Positions 1-9,703 of a stretch of DNA of 49,864 nucleotides are shown one piece after another. The position numbers and the translations under genes are program-made. Numbering within the stretch: the stretch's first letter is position 1; each line of letters starts with the position of its first letter. The notes beneath the pieces are model-generated. The model was not told the DNA's origin. It was given only the letters and a program-made list of their open reading frames with translations, and made no database searches. This DNA comes from an uncultured Prolixibacteraceae bacterium (GTDB taxonomy: Bacteria; Bacteroidota; Bacteroidia; Bacteroidales; Prolixibacteraceae): positions 1 through 49,864 of the forward strand of contig CAJXZG010000034.1 of assembly GCA_913063265.1 (NCBI GenBank), written 5' to 3'.

Positions 1-1
1 T

Positions 2-3000
2 GGTCAGAATATCCAATTGTTTTTTAATTCCACTTCAAACATCAATCAGGTGTATAACAACCGTATTACCAGCCTCTATTCGAAAGGTGAACTGTTATGG
101 GTTGGTTGTGAAGGTGGTTTGCATTTATTCAATTTGAAATACGAAAAATTTGTTCCGCTAAAACAAACAGGATTTGATATCAATAATGCTCCACAAGTGG
201 TATCGCGGATTTGGGGATTTGATGAGGAAATTTGGTTTTTAAGTAATGGAAATTTGTATCGGGGCAAATACATTGAAGAAAGTTCTGAGTTAGTTATTGA
301 AGATTTATCTGATAAACCGGATATTCCGGAAAGTTTTAAAAACAGTATTAAAATTTCTTTTGACAGCAATTCGAAAGATGTTTTTTGGGTAGGTACAAAT
401 CGTGGGGTATATTCTTTTACAAAGGAAAATGAAAAAATCTCTCTGCTTGAAATTGCCGAGGATAGAAAACCTTCTTTGGATTTTTCTCACAACAGAATCA
501 ATCACCTAAAATATTTCAACAACCAGCTCTGGGTTGTTTTAGATGAAAATCTGCAGGTTTTTTCAGTGTCGTCAGATGACGGTAAACTAAGGAGTCTTTT
601 AAAAACTATTGACTTAAGAAATGTTTTTAAAGGTACAGAGTGGGAGAATGAACAGTTAACTTTTAATGATTTTTTAGTAGATGGTGAAAATAACTTTTGG
701 TGTGCCACAAGTGGAGGATTGCTGTTAATCAATGAACCATTAAGTCAAAAACCTCAATCACAACTTTTTAATCACTCGCAGTTCAATACGTTTTCAATTT
801 CATCAAATAATGTTTCACGCTTACTGTTGGATAACTCCAATTGTATATGGGCCTGTACGTGGGCAGGAGGAGTTTCTTTTCTGAACCTGGAACAAAAACA
901 ATTTCGATTACTGGTTAGAGATCCGGGACGAAAAAATTACTCGCTGACAGAATCTTTTGTGCGTGCTATCACTCAGGACCATCTGGGGCGGGTTTGGGTT
1001 GCCGGACAAAACGAAGGTATAGATTTTTATAATCCGGAAACCGGAGAATGCACCCCATTTCAAATAGGAAATATCAATAACGAATCCTTAACCAGCACCA
1101 GAATCCGGTCGTTAAAGTTTTATGATAAAAAAGTATATGTTGGAACCACCCTGGGATTAAATATAATCGACCTGGTTTCAAAACAAATTTTCAAATATCC
1201 TGATGTTTTTGGTAATTCAAATGCAGTCTATTCATTAGATATCGATAAATATTGTAACCTATGGGCCGGCACATGGAGGGGAGGGGTATACCAGTTAAAA
1301 CTGGAGAATAATAAAATTGTCAAAATAAAGCAGATTAGCAATAATACAAAGGGATTAAAATTAAGCTCAAATCAGGTGAATTATGTATTTGCTGATAACA
1401 CTAAAAATGAAGTTTTAGTTGGGACAAAAAAAGGATTAAACCGAATAATCCTGGGAGATTATGGTTGGATAAACAATATAATATACTACAGGGCCAACAA
1501 TTCTGAACAATCTTTAAGCAGTGAGTATATCTGGCCTATTCAAAGACAAAATGATACCGTTTATTGGTTAGGGACTTTGGGAGGAGGATTAAACAGGCTG
1601 GTTCTTCTGGATGGCTGGGATGATAAAAAAAATGGAAATTACAAAGCAAGTTCCTATTCAGTTGCACAGGGAGCTCCGTCAAACGATATAGAATCTCTGT
1701 TACAGGATAACCAGGGAAATTATTGGATAGGTTCAAAAGGATTATCTGTATTTAATCCGTCAACAATGGAGTTTTGGAATTTTGATGTTAATGATGGATT
1801 ACAGAGCAACGGATTCAAGATTGGTTCTGCATTTAAAAACGACGACGGTATTTTGTTTTTTGGCGGTATCAACGGAATGAATCATTTTAATCCGCAGGAT
1901 ATAAAACAAAATAATATTAGTCCAACTGTAGTTATAAACGGATTACGAATCAGGAACAATGAAATTTATCCCGGTCAGGAAATCAATAAACGTATTCTTC
2001 TTGAAACAGGAGTGCCCTATACCAACAGATTAAAACTAAATCATAAGGAGAATGATTTCTCCTTATCTTTTGCATCCTTACATTATGCCAACCCTGAAAA
2101 ATGCAGCTACAAATTTAAATTGGAAGGTTATGAGGATGAATGGCATTTTATCCCCGGGGATTACCCGATTGCAAACTATTCCAACCTGGGATATGGTAAT
2201 TACATTTTTAACGTCGATGCAACAAACGGCGATGGATTATGGAGTGGAAATCCTATAGCCCTGGAAATAAAAATTAGCCCTCCCTGGTGGTTTAGTTCAT
2301 GGGCGTATTTTGCTTATTTTATATTGTTTGGATTTTTAGCTTATGCAATTTTCTACTATACCAACAGATGGATAAAACTGAGAAATGAATTGAAGTTGGT
2401 AGAAGCTGAAGAACAGAAAAAGGAAGAGCTTCATCAAATGAAACTGCAGTTTTTTATGAATATTTCTCACGAGTTTAAAACTCCGTTAACACTTATTCAA
2501 ACTCCGATAGAAAAACTGAAATCAGGAAACCTTAAAACGGTCGAGAAAAATAAAATGCTCCAGCTCATCTCTATAAATACAAATCGTTTATTAAAATTAA
2601 TCAATGAATTGATGGATTTTAGAAAAGCAGAGGTAGGCCATCTTGCCTTAAAAGCAAGTAAGTCAGAATTAACAGGCTTTGCACAAAAAGTATATCAACA
2701 GTTTGTGCCTTTATGTCAGAAGAATTCCATTCAATTTACTTTTCATTCAGAGGAAATTCCTGAAATATGGATTGACCCGGAGAAAATGTCTACTATTTTA
2801 TATAACCTACTTTCTAATGCAATAAATTATACCGATGAAGGAGGTTCAGTACAAGTCAAAATTTTTAAATCAAAAAGAAAGGATATTGAAGTATACTACG
2901 GACATTCTATTGAAGTTGGAAATGTAATAAGTGAAAATGAATATGTTTATGTAAAGGTTTTGGACACGGGAGTTGGAATTTCAAGTAAATCAATAAGTCA

Positions 3001-4069
3001 GATCTTCGACAGGTTTTATCACATGGGGACTTCCAAAAACAAACATTTAGGAAGTGGAATTGGGCTGGCCCTGTTAAAAAATCTGGTTTTATTACATCAG
3101 GGACATATATTGGTAAGCAGTGAACGTTTTATGGGGACGGAATTTCTTGTAGGATTACCTATCGGTGAAAACCATCTTAAACAAGGCGAAAAAGGATTTA
3201 CGAGTGCAGACTCCCTGCAAATGGAGATGAATGAGCCCGAAACGGATGTACAAACCGGTTTTGTTGATTTTTCAAATTCAGCTATTGAGGATTTAAAGGA
3301 TTTACCAACGCTGCTTCTGGTTGAAGATAATGAAGAATTACGTGATGTACTTCACGACCATTTTGCTCATAATTTTAAGGTAATAGAAGCTGAGAACGGT
3401 AAGGATGCCCTGGATAAAATTGAAGGTAAAAATATCGACTTTGTGATAAGCGATATTATGATGCCGGAAATGGATGGACTGGAACTGATAAAAGTATTAC
3501 GTGAAGATATTCAAACCAGTCATCTGGCAATTGCTTTGTTAACAGCAAAATCGTCAGTTGAGGACCAGATTGCAGGAACAGAAGCTGGTGCAGATTTATA
3601 TTTTCCAAAACCGTTTAACCTTAAATTGATGGATTTAAAAATTAAACAGTTTCTGGATTCCCGTCAAAAACTGAAAGATAAATATGCAAGCAATGTTTTT
3701 GCAGAAAGTCGTGAATTGGTGCGGACTCAAAAAGACAGGGAATTTCTTGAACGGTTTATGGAACTGGTTGATGAAAACATTGATAATAATGACTTTAGCA
3801 TTGATCAGATTTGTCGAGAAATGATTATAGGCAGAACAAACCTGTATAAGAAAATTCGTTCATTAACGGGGCAATCAATGGGAGAATTTATACGCGGTTT
3901 GCGTCTTAAAAAAGCAGCCAAAATCTTAATTACTGAAGATGTATCTATTTCTGAAGTGCTTTACCGGGTTGGAATAAACAGCAATTCATATTTCACCAAA
4001 TCTTTTAAAGCCCAGTTTGGAATGACCCCAACTGAGTTTATTCAACAAAATGTAGGTCGATATAATTAG
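2..4069 (+). CDS. Hybrid two-component system sensor/AraC regulator (HTCS), 5' partial
   Basis: A one-component-like fusion that senses an extracellular ligand (in this family often an oligosaccharide) and activates nearby genes. The reading frame is open to the left edge, so the N-terminus is missing; 1355 residues are present. Counting from the first full codon: beta-propeller (Reg_prop) repeats over about 1-650, a Y_Y_Y domain near 690-755, one membrane segment near 762-790, HisKA with the phosphorylatable His823 in NISHEFKTPL, a HATPase domain (DTGVGIS and GSGIGLALL), a receiver domain with Asp1151 in SDIMMPEMDG, and a C-terminal AraC-type HTH pair (about 1250-1350). It converges with guaA after 39 bases. 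The target genes are not in this window to the right; they may lie to the left. Confidence 0.95.
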   Translation, partial: GQNIQLFFNSTSNINQVYNNRITSLYSKGELLWVGCEGGLHLFNLKYEKFVPLKQTGFDINNAPQVVSRIWGFDEEIWFLSNGNLYRGKYIEESSELVIEDLSDKPDIPESFKNSIKISFDSNSKDVFWVGTNRGVYSFTKENEKISLLEIAEDRKPSLDFSHNRINHLKYFNNQLWVVLDENLQVFSVSSDDGKLRSLLKTIDLRNVFKGTEWENEQLTFNDFLVDGENNFWCATSGGLLLINEPLSQKPQSQLFNHSQFNTFSISSNNVSRLLLDNSNCIWACTWAGGVSFLNLEQKQFRLLVRDPGRKNYSLTESFVRAITQDHLGRVWVAGQNEGIDFYNPETGECTPFQIGNINNESLTSTRIRSLKFYDKKVYVGTTLGLNIIDLVSKQIFKYPDVFGNSNAVYSLDIDKYCNLWAGTWRGGVYQLKLENNKIVKIKQISNNTKGLKLSSNQVNYVFADNTKNEVLVGTKKGLNRIILGDYGWINNIIYYRANNSEQSLSSEYIWPIQRQNDTVYWLGTLGGGLNRLVLLDGWDDKKNGNYKASSYSVAQGAPSNDIESLLQDNQGNYWIGSKGLSVFNPSTMEFWNFDVNDGLQSNGFKIGSAFKNDDGILFFGGINGMNHFNPQDIKQNNISPTVVINGLRIRNNEIYPGQEINKRILLETGVPYTNRLKLNHKENDFSLSFASLHYANPEKCSYKFKLEGYEDEWHFIPGDYPIANYSNLGYGNYIFNVDATNGDGLWSGNPIALEIKISPPWWFSSWAYFAYFILFGFLAYAIFYYTNRWIKLRNELKLVEAEEQKKEELHQMKLQFFMNISHEFKTPLTLIQTPIEKLKSGNLKTVEKNKMLQLISINTNRLLKLINELMDFRKAEVGHLALKASKSELTGFAQKVYQQFVPLCQKNSIQFTFHSEEIPEIWIDPEKMSTILYNLLSNAINYTDEGGSVQVKIFKSKRKDIEVYYGHSIEVGNVISENEYVYVKVLDTGVGISSKSISQIFDRFYHMGTSKNKHLGSGIGLALLKNLVLLHQGHILVSSERFMGTEFLVGLPIGENHLKQGEKGFTSADSLQMEMNEPETDVQTGFVDFSNSAIEDLKDLPTLLLVEDNEELRDVLHDHFAHNFKVIEAENGKDALDKIEGKNIDFVISDIMMPEMDGLELIKVLREDIQTSHLAIALLTAKSSVEDQIAGTEAGADLYFPKPFNLKLMDLKIKQFLDSRQKLKDKYASNVFAESRELVRTQKDREFLERFMELVDENIDNNDFSIDQICREMIIGRTNLYKKIRSLTGQSMGEFIRGLRLKKAAKILITEDVSISEVLYRVGINSNSYFTKSFKAQFGMTPTEFIQQNVGRYN

Positions 4070-4108
4070 CTTAATTATTTTTGAATTTATTTTCAGTGTG
4101 TGGTGCAA

Positions 4109-5638
4109 CTATTCCCACTCGATTGTTGCAGGGGGTTTTGAACTAATATCGTAAACCACCCTATTAATTCCTCTTACTTTATTGATTATTTCGTTAGACA
4201 TTTTTGCCAGAAAGTCGTATGGCAGATGTACCCAGTCAGCGGTCATTCCATCTGTTGATGTTACAGCACGCAAGGCCACTGTAAATTCATAAGTTCTCTC
4301 GTCTCCCATAACTCCAACCGATTGAACCGGTAATAACATTACCCCGGCCTGCCAAACCTTATCGTACAATCCCCAGTTTTTAAGCCCATTGATAAAAATG
4401 GCATCTGCATCCTGTAAAAGCCTGACTTTTTCCGGAGTTACATCACTTAAAATTCTGATACCTAATCCCGGCCCGGGGAAAGGGTGACGCCCTAACAATT
4501 CTTTTTTAATATTTAAAGCAGCACCAACCCTGCGTACTTCGTCTTTAAAAAGAAGACGTAATGGTTCTACTACTTTTAAATTCATTTTTTCAGGTAAACC
4601 ACCCACATTATGATGAGATTTGATAGTAGCCGATGGCCCGTTTACTGAAACTGATTCAATTACATCAGGATAAATTGTACCCTGTGCAAGCCATTTTACA
4701 TCTTTGATTTTATGCGCCTCTTCATCAAAAACCTCAATAAAATTATTTCCAATCGATTTCCGTTTTTGCTCCGGATCTGTTACACCCTTTAAATCCTTCC
4801 AGAATTTTTGCTTTGCATCTACACCTATAACATTCAAACCCATGTCTTTGTAGGAGTGCAAAACATCTTCAAACTCATTCTTGCGTAACAATCCGTTGTC
4901 CACAAAAATACAGCTTAGGTTTTTCCCAATTGCTTTATGAAGAAGCACTCCGGCAACCGAAGAATCTACACCCCCGGATAATCCCAGAACCACTTTGTCG
5001 TTACCCAACTGATTTTTTAACTGGGCAACTGTGGTTTCGATAAACGAATCGGGTGTCCAGTTTTGCCGGCAGCCACAAATATCGGAGACAAAGTTTTCCA
5101 AAAGCTGTTTGCCTTCCGTAGTATGATAAACTTCCGGGTGAAACTGAATTCCCCAACTTTGTTCATTATCAATTTTGTAGGCAGCAAAATTAACATCTTC
5201 CGTCGAGGCTATTACTTTATATTCTTTTGGCATATGAACAATGGTATCGCCATGCGACATCCAAACCTGGGTATGCAGGCTGATATCTTTAAAAAGAACA
5301 CACTCGTGATCGATATAACCCAGGTTGGCACGACCGTACTCGCGACTGTTTGAAGGTGCAACTTCGCCACCAAAAAAATGTGCCATATATTGTGCTCCGT
5401 AACAAACACCAAGTACAGGAATGGTACCTTTTATTCCATTTAAATCAGGTTTAGGAGCATCATCATCTCGCACCGAATAAGGACTACCCGAAAGGATAAC
5501 TCCTTTTACCGAATCATCAATTTCCGGGAAATGATTGTATGGATGAATCTCACAGTAAACATTTAATTCACGTACTTTTCGTCCGATTAACTGAGTATAT
5601 TGAGAACCAAAATCAAGAATCAGAATTTTTTCCTGCAT
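4109..5638 (-). CDS. guaA: GMP synthase (glutamine-hydrolysing)
   Basis: Converts XMP, ATP and glutamine to GMP in the cytoplasm. At 509 residues it has the full family length. The N-terminal class I amidotransferase domain carries the nucleophile Cys79 in GVCYGAQ and the His-x-Glu pair in QFHPEVYH. The ATP-pyrophosphatase domain has the P-loop [11 protein letters not shown], and the C-terminal dimerisation domain ends in the usual KPPATIEWE. The start is the only sensible ATG for the conserved beginning [12 protein letters not shown]. It appears monocistronic, with divergent spacing of about 220 bases to the LysM protein. Identification is essentially certain. Confidence 0.98.
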   Translation of the reverse strand: MQEKILILDFGSQYTQLIGRKVRELNVYCEIHPYNHFPEIDDSVKGVILSGSPYSVRDDDAPKPDLNGIKGTIPVLGVCYGAQYMAHFFGGEVAPSNSREYGRANLGYIDHECVLFKDISLHTQVWMSHGDTIVHMPKEYKVIASTEDVNFAAYKIDNEQSWGIQFHPEVYHTTEGKQLLENFVSDICGCRQNWTPDSFIETTVAQLKNQLGNDKVVLGLSGGVDSSVAGVLLHKAIGKNLSCIFVDNGLLRKNEFEDVLHSYKDMGLNVIGVDAKQKFWKDLKGVTDPEQKRKSIGNNFIEVFDEEAHKIKDVKWLAQGTIYPDVIESVSVNGPSATIKSHHNVGGLPEKMNLKVVEPLRLLFKDEVRRVGAALNIKKELLGRHPFPGPGLGIRILSDVTPEKVRLLQDADAIFINGLKNWGLYDKVWQAGVMLLPVQSVGVMGDERTYEFTVALRAVTSTDGMTADWVHLPYDFLAKMSNEIINKVRGINRVVYDISSKPPATIEWE

Positions 5639-5858
5639 TAATGTAAATTTTGAATGAAAAATATTTATTCACAAAAATAGGAATTACGTATGAATACCTG
5701 TCGGATTGTTTAATAAAAACTACTGCATGTTAACAACAAGGTTAAAAGCAAGGTGTTTTAGTCGTGCTTGTATTATTTTTAATATCATTTAATATCGATT
5801 AAAAATGAGGGTTGATCAATATTTGTTATTTTTGTCTCCCTATAAAATCACAGACTGG

Positions 5859-8153
5859 ATGAAGAAAATTCAAATATTGTTTATTTTAATTCTTTTGTGT
5901 ATTACAACAGGTGTAGTATACAGCCAAAATCTGAAAGAAAATGAACTGGTTGTAATTGAAGGAAAGAAATTTATACTTCATCAGGTACGCACCGGAGAAA
6001 CTGTATTTTCAATTTCAAAAAATTTTAAAGTTGAATCATCGGAATTGACAAAATACAATCCAGGAATCAGCGAAGGCTTGAGTATAGGTGAAATATTGAA
6101 AATTCCCTTTAACGAAGATGTCGATCTCTCAGATCTTCCACGATATGAAAAAGGTGATCCAACAGGCTTTATTGAACATACCGTAAAAAACAGGAAAGAA
6201 ACTGCCTACGCTTTGTCCAAAATGTATGGAATTACTGTTGAGGAAATTTACGCATACAATCCCACAGTAAGAAAATTTAAAAAGGGAATGACCATAAAAA
6301 TTCCTCAATGGAATTACGAAGTGGAAAAAGCAGATGAAGAATTGACAAAGAAAGAGGATGAAGTTGAAGAAAAAATACGGGAACATTTGGTTGTTTCAGG
6401 AGAGACCTTGTATTCAATAAGCAAACAGTATAATGTGCCGGTTAGTGAAATTTTACTTTTAAATCCCGAAGCTCAAAACTTAAAAGCAGGTACTAAAATA
6501 TATATTCCGAAAGCAAAACCGGAATCTGAATTAACAAAAGAAACTTTTGCCGGAGATGACGATAGCGGGTATTTAATTCACACTGTTGTTTCAGGAGAAA
6601 CCCTGTATGGAATAACAAAAAAATATAATGTTACCGAAGAGCAACTCATAGAATTAAATCCGGAAATAGAAAAATCATTTCAAAGTGGAATGCACTTACG
6701 CATTCCCGTAAATCAATCCGGAGCAGGGGAGACAAGTATATGGTTTAGTGGTGAATTGTCAGGTAACAAAACAATAAAACCCTATGTTGTTTTTATGAAT
6801 GACATTCCTGAAGATTGTTGGCCCGGTGCCAGAACCGGAATCTATGATACCATTAATGTTGCATTATTTCTTCCATTGTTTCTGGAGGCCAACAAAGAAC
6901 TTAATCTGGAGTTTTTCGAAGAGGAAAATGATACTTTAACCCCCGTTATTGAAGCAGATACAATTATTCCGGAGATCGTGCAGATAGACACAACAGTGAT
7001 TGAGGAAGAGTTACCTTTATTATTGCAAAAGCAGTTTTACGGGAAAAGTGAAAATTTTCTGCAGTTCTATGAAGGAGTGTTGTTGGCTGTAGATTCAATG
7101 CAAAAAGCCGGGATGAAAATTAAATTGCACGTATTTGACACAAAAGATAATCCGGCTCAAATCAGGGAAGTTATCCAGACAGAAAAATTTAAATCCACCG
7201 ATTTAATCATTGGCCCGGTATATGAAAATGTTCAAACCGAGGTGGCACGGATAGCATCGGCAAATGATATTCCCATGGTTTCCCCTTTTACCTCCAAATC
7301 TAACCTGATAAGAAACTATCCTCAGTTTTTTCAAATTAATCCATCCAGAGATTATATTATTGAAACTACGGCCGATTTGGTTGCAGTCAACGATACCAAT
7401 TTAAATTATGTTGTTCTTCAAACTTCTCCTTTTGGTGGAACATCTGAAGGGCATCTCGTTGATTTGATAAGAAAAAAAATAGAAAATTCAGAAAGTCCGA
7501 AAAAACCAAAATTTACGGTTTATGATTTTAGAACAAACCGGGCACAGGGATTTCCTGAGTTATTACCAAAGGAAAAACAAAATATTGTGATTATTCCTAC
7601 CACAGACGAGGGAGAACTTAGTGTTGCTATTTCTAATCTGAACAATATGACAGATACAGTTTCAATTACCCTGATTGGAACAAATAATTATCAGCAAAGA
7701 TATCCGAATATTGAGCTGGAACATTTTCATAATCTGAATTTAAAATATATCAATCCTTACTGGGTAAACTATTCAGATAGTATGACCGTCAGTTTTTTTC
7801 AAAAGTTTATTTCAGAATTTGGAACAGAACCCAATAATTATGGCGTTCAGGGATTTGATGTTGCTTATTATTTTTTAAATGCTATTCACTATTTTGGTAA
7901 TGATTTTGAAAATTGTCTGCAGTATTTTAGTGTCAAATTATTACAGGGAAAGTATTATTTTGATAAGGTTTCTCAATGGGGAGGATATATGAATAAAGGT
8001 GTTTCTGTACTGGGATATAGAAAAGACTTTGAGGTGCGTGAGGAATATATAATCGGCCTGCCTGATTTTCCTTTTGAAGTAAAAGGTGAAATTCAAAATA
8101 CAGAACCGTCCTCCCGGAATAATGAAATGGAGAACGGTTCAGGAAATCAATAA
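5859..8153 (+). CDS. LysM-repeat / periplasmic-binding-fold secreted protein
   Basis: Probably a periplasmic peptidoglycan-associated protein; its ligand is unknown. I chose the ATG at 5859 rather than 5805 because it opens a clean Sec signal peptide (MKKIQILFILILLCITTGVV). From this start there are four LysM domains at about residues 38-85, 104-150, 174-218 and 240-290, each with the GETLY-I-KYNV-type motif and ending in a KIP/YIP strand. A linker follows, then a type 1 periplasmic-binding-protein fold from about 391 to 730 (FYEGVLLAVDSMQKAG, PVYENVQTEVARIASAND). LysM plus PBP-like C-terminus is a recurring Bacteroidota architecture without a settled function. The gene stands alone and converges with rocD across a hairpin terminator. 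Confidence 0.88.
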   Translation: MKKIQILFILILLCITTGVVYSQNLKENELVVIEGKKFILHQVRTGETVFSISKNFKVESSELTKYNPGISEGLSIGEILKIPFNEDVDLSDLPRYEKGDPTGFIEHTVKNRKETAYALSKMYGITVEEIYAYNPTVRKFKKGMTIKIPQWNYEVEKADEELTKKEDEVEEKIREHLVVSGETLYSISKQYNVPVSEILLLNPEAQNLKAGTKIYIPKAKPESELTKETFAGDDDSGYLIHTVVSGETLYGITKKYNVTEEQLIELNPEIEKSFQSGMHLRIPVNQSGAGETSIWFSGELSGNKTIKPYVVFMNDIPEDCWPGARTGIYDTINVALFLPLFLEANKELNLEFFEEENDTLTPVIEADTIIPEIVQIDTTVIEEELPLLLQKQFYGKSENFLQFYEGVLLAVDSMQKAGMKIKLHVFDTKDNPAQIREVIQTEKFKSTDLIIGPVYENVQTEVARIASANDIPMVSPFTSKSNLIRNYPQFFQINPSRDYIIETTADLVAVNDTNLNYVVLQTSPFGGTSEGHLVDLIRKKIENSESPKKPKFTVYDFRTNRAQGFPELLPKEKQNIVIIPTTDEGELSVAISNLNNMTDTVSITLIGTNNYQQRYPNIELEHFHNLNLKYINPYWVNYSDSMTVSFFQKFISEFGTEPNNYGVQGFDVAYYFLNAIHYFGNDFENCLQYFSVKLLQGKYYFDKVSQWGGYMNKGVSVLGYRKDFEVREEYIIGLPDFPFEVKGEIQNTEPSSRNNEMENGSGNQ

Positions 8154-8244
8154 TACCAAATTGACCACAAAATGCCGCAAATAAATTAATTCTTTTCCGT
8201 TTCTATGGCGTTAAAAATGAAACCGTAGCTAAGGCTATGCAATA

Positions 8245-8271
8245 ATTTTTCGCTTTGTTCAAGCGAAAAAT
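8245..8271. terminator. Bidirectional hairpin between convergent genes
   Basis: A perfect 11-bp stem (ATTTTTCGCTT / AAGCGAAAAAT) with a 5-base loop lies between the convergent LysM protein and rocD. The A/T-rich flanks supply a T-run on either strand, so it could end transcripts from both sides. The surrounding bases 8200-8300 look like a dispersed intergenic repeat but I see no second copy here. Confidence 0.6.
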
Positions 8272-8321
8272 AATCAGTAAATCCAATACGGTATTTCATA
8301 ATCAAATTGATATAAAACTTA

Positions 8322-9542
8322 TTATTCGAATTCTTTAAATGTAAGTTTGATAATTTCAATTGCCTTTCTTAGCTCACTTTCATTAATCACCAGTGGAGGA
8401 GTGAATCTGATGATATGGTCATGTGTAGGTTTGGCAATTAATCCGTTTTCTTTTAAACGTACACAAACATCCCATGCAGTTTTACCATTGGTTGGTTTTA
8501 CTGCTACTGCATTTAATAAACCTTTACCACGAACAGCTTCAATCATTTCTGAATCTATGGCTTTCATCTCCGACCTGAATATCCGGCCCATTTGCTCTGA
8601 ATTTTCAACCAGCTTTTCTTCCTGAATTACATCAAGGGCTGCCATAGCTACTTTTCCTGCAACCGGATTTCCACCATAAGTACTTCCATGTTCTCCCGGT
8701 CTAATTGTCAGCATTATTTCATCGTCGGCGAGCACGCAGGAAACCGGATAAACTCCTCCTGAAAGTGCTTTTCCCAAAATCAAAATATCCGGTCTGACAT
8801 TTTCATGGTCACAGGCCAAAAGTTTTCCTGTTCGTCCCAAACCGGTTTGAACTTCATCGGCTACAAAAAGAACATTGTGTTTTTTACACATTTCCGAAGC
8901 TTTCTTTAAAAAGCCATCGTCAGGAACAAATACTCCTGCTTCAGCCTGAATTGGTTCTAATAAAAATCCGGCTACATTTGGATCGGCCAATTCTTTTTCC
9001 AGTCTTTCCAAATCGTTGTAAGGGATATTAACAAAACCCGGCGTATATGGTCCATAATGATTATAAGCATCCGGATCGGATGACATTGAAATAATTGTGA
9101 TTGTGCGTCCGTGAAAGTTGCCGTCACAAACAATAATTTTTGCTTTATCTGCCGGAATACCTTTTACTTTATACGCCCATTTTCTGATAAGTTTTAATGC
9201 CGTTTCATCAGCTTCGGCACCTGAATTCATCGGAAGCATTCTGTCGTACCCAAAAAGTTTGGTCATATATTCTTCCCAATCGCCTAAAACATTGTTATAG
9301 AAAGCGCGTGAAGTCAATGCCAAAGTGCCGGCCTGGTCGGTAAGTGCTTTGGTAATTTTAGGATGACAATGTCCCTGATTCACTGCAGAATATGCTGCTA
9401 AGAAATCAAAATATTTTTTCCCTTCCACATCCCAGACATAAATGCCTTCTCCTTTTGACAGAACAACCGGTATGGGATGATAGTTATGAGCGCCAAATTT
9501 GTCCTCTTTGGCCATGAAATCTTTTGAACTTAATAATGCCAT
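8322..9542 (-). CDS. rocD: Ornithine--oxo-acid aminotransferase
   Basis: A PLP enzyme of class III aminotransferases that transfers the delta-amino group of ornithine to 2-oxoglutarate, giving glutamate semialdehyde for proline/arginine metabolism. It has 406 residues, the normal length. Visible motifs are [24 protein letters not shown], the PLP-ring Asp in [16 protein letters not shown] and the Schiff-base Lys258 in [14 protein letters not shown]. Acetylornithine aminotransferase is the nearest alternative, but the [12 protein letters not shown] and [16 protein letters not shown] stretches are typical of RocD. It appears monocistronic. Confidence 0.95.
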   Translation of the reverse strand: MALLSSKDFMAKEDKFGAHNYHPIPVVLSKGEGIYVWDVEGKKYFDFLAAYSAVNQGHCHPKITKALTDQAGTLALTSRAFYNNVLGDWEEYMTKLFGYDRMLPMNSGAEADETALKLIRKWAYKVKGIPADKAKIIVCDGNFHGRTITIISMSSDPDAYNHYGPYTPGFVNIPYNDLERLEKELADPNVAGFLLEPIQAEAGVFVPDDGFLKKASEMCKKHNVLFVADEVQTGLGRTGKLLACDHENVRPDILILGKALSGGVYPVSCVLADDEIMLTIRPGEHGSTYGGNPVAGKVAMAALDVIQEEKLVENSEQMGRIFRSEMKAIDSEMIEAVRGKGLLNAVAVKPTNGKTAWDVCVRLKENGLIAKPTHDHIIRFTPPLVINESELRKAIEIIKLTFKEFE

Positions 9543-9703
9543 ATTTTACTTTTTAAATTTTTTACAGAAATACGATTTTACTCACGAATTGCAAAGCAAA
9601 CAGAACTGTTAAAAAGCACTGAAAAATGTCATGTTTTTAAAATAATTTGTTGTCTTCTTGAATGTAATAAAAAGGCCTGTAACTTATTAGCAGTACTAAT
9701 GAA

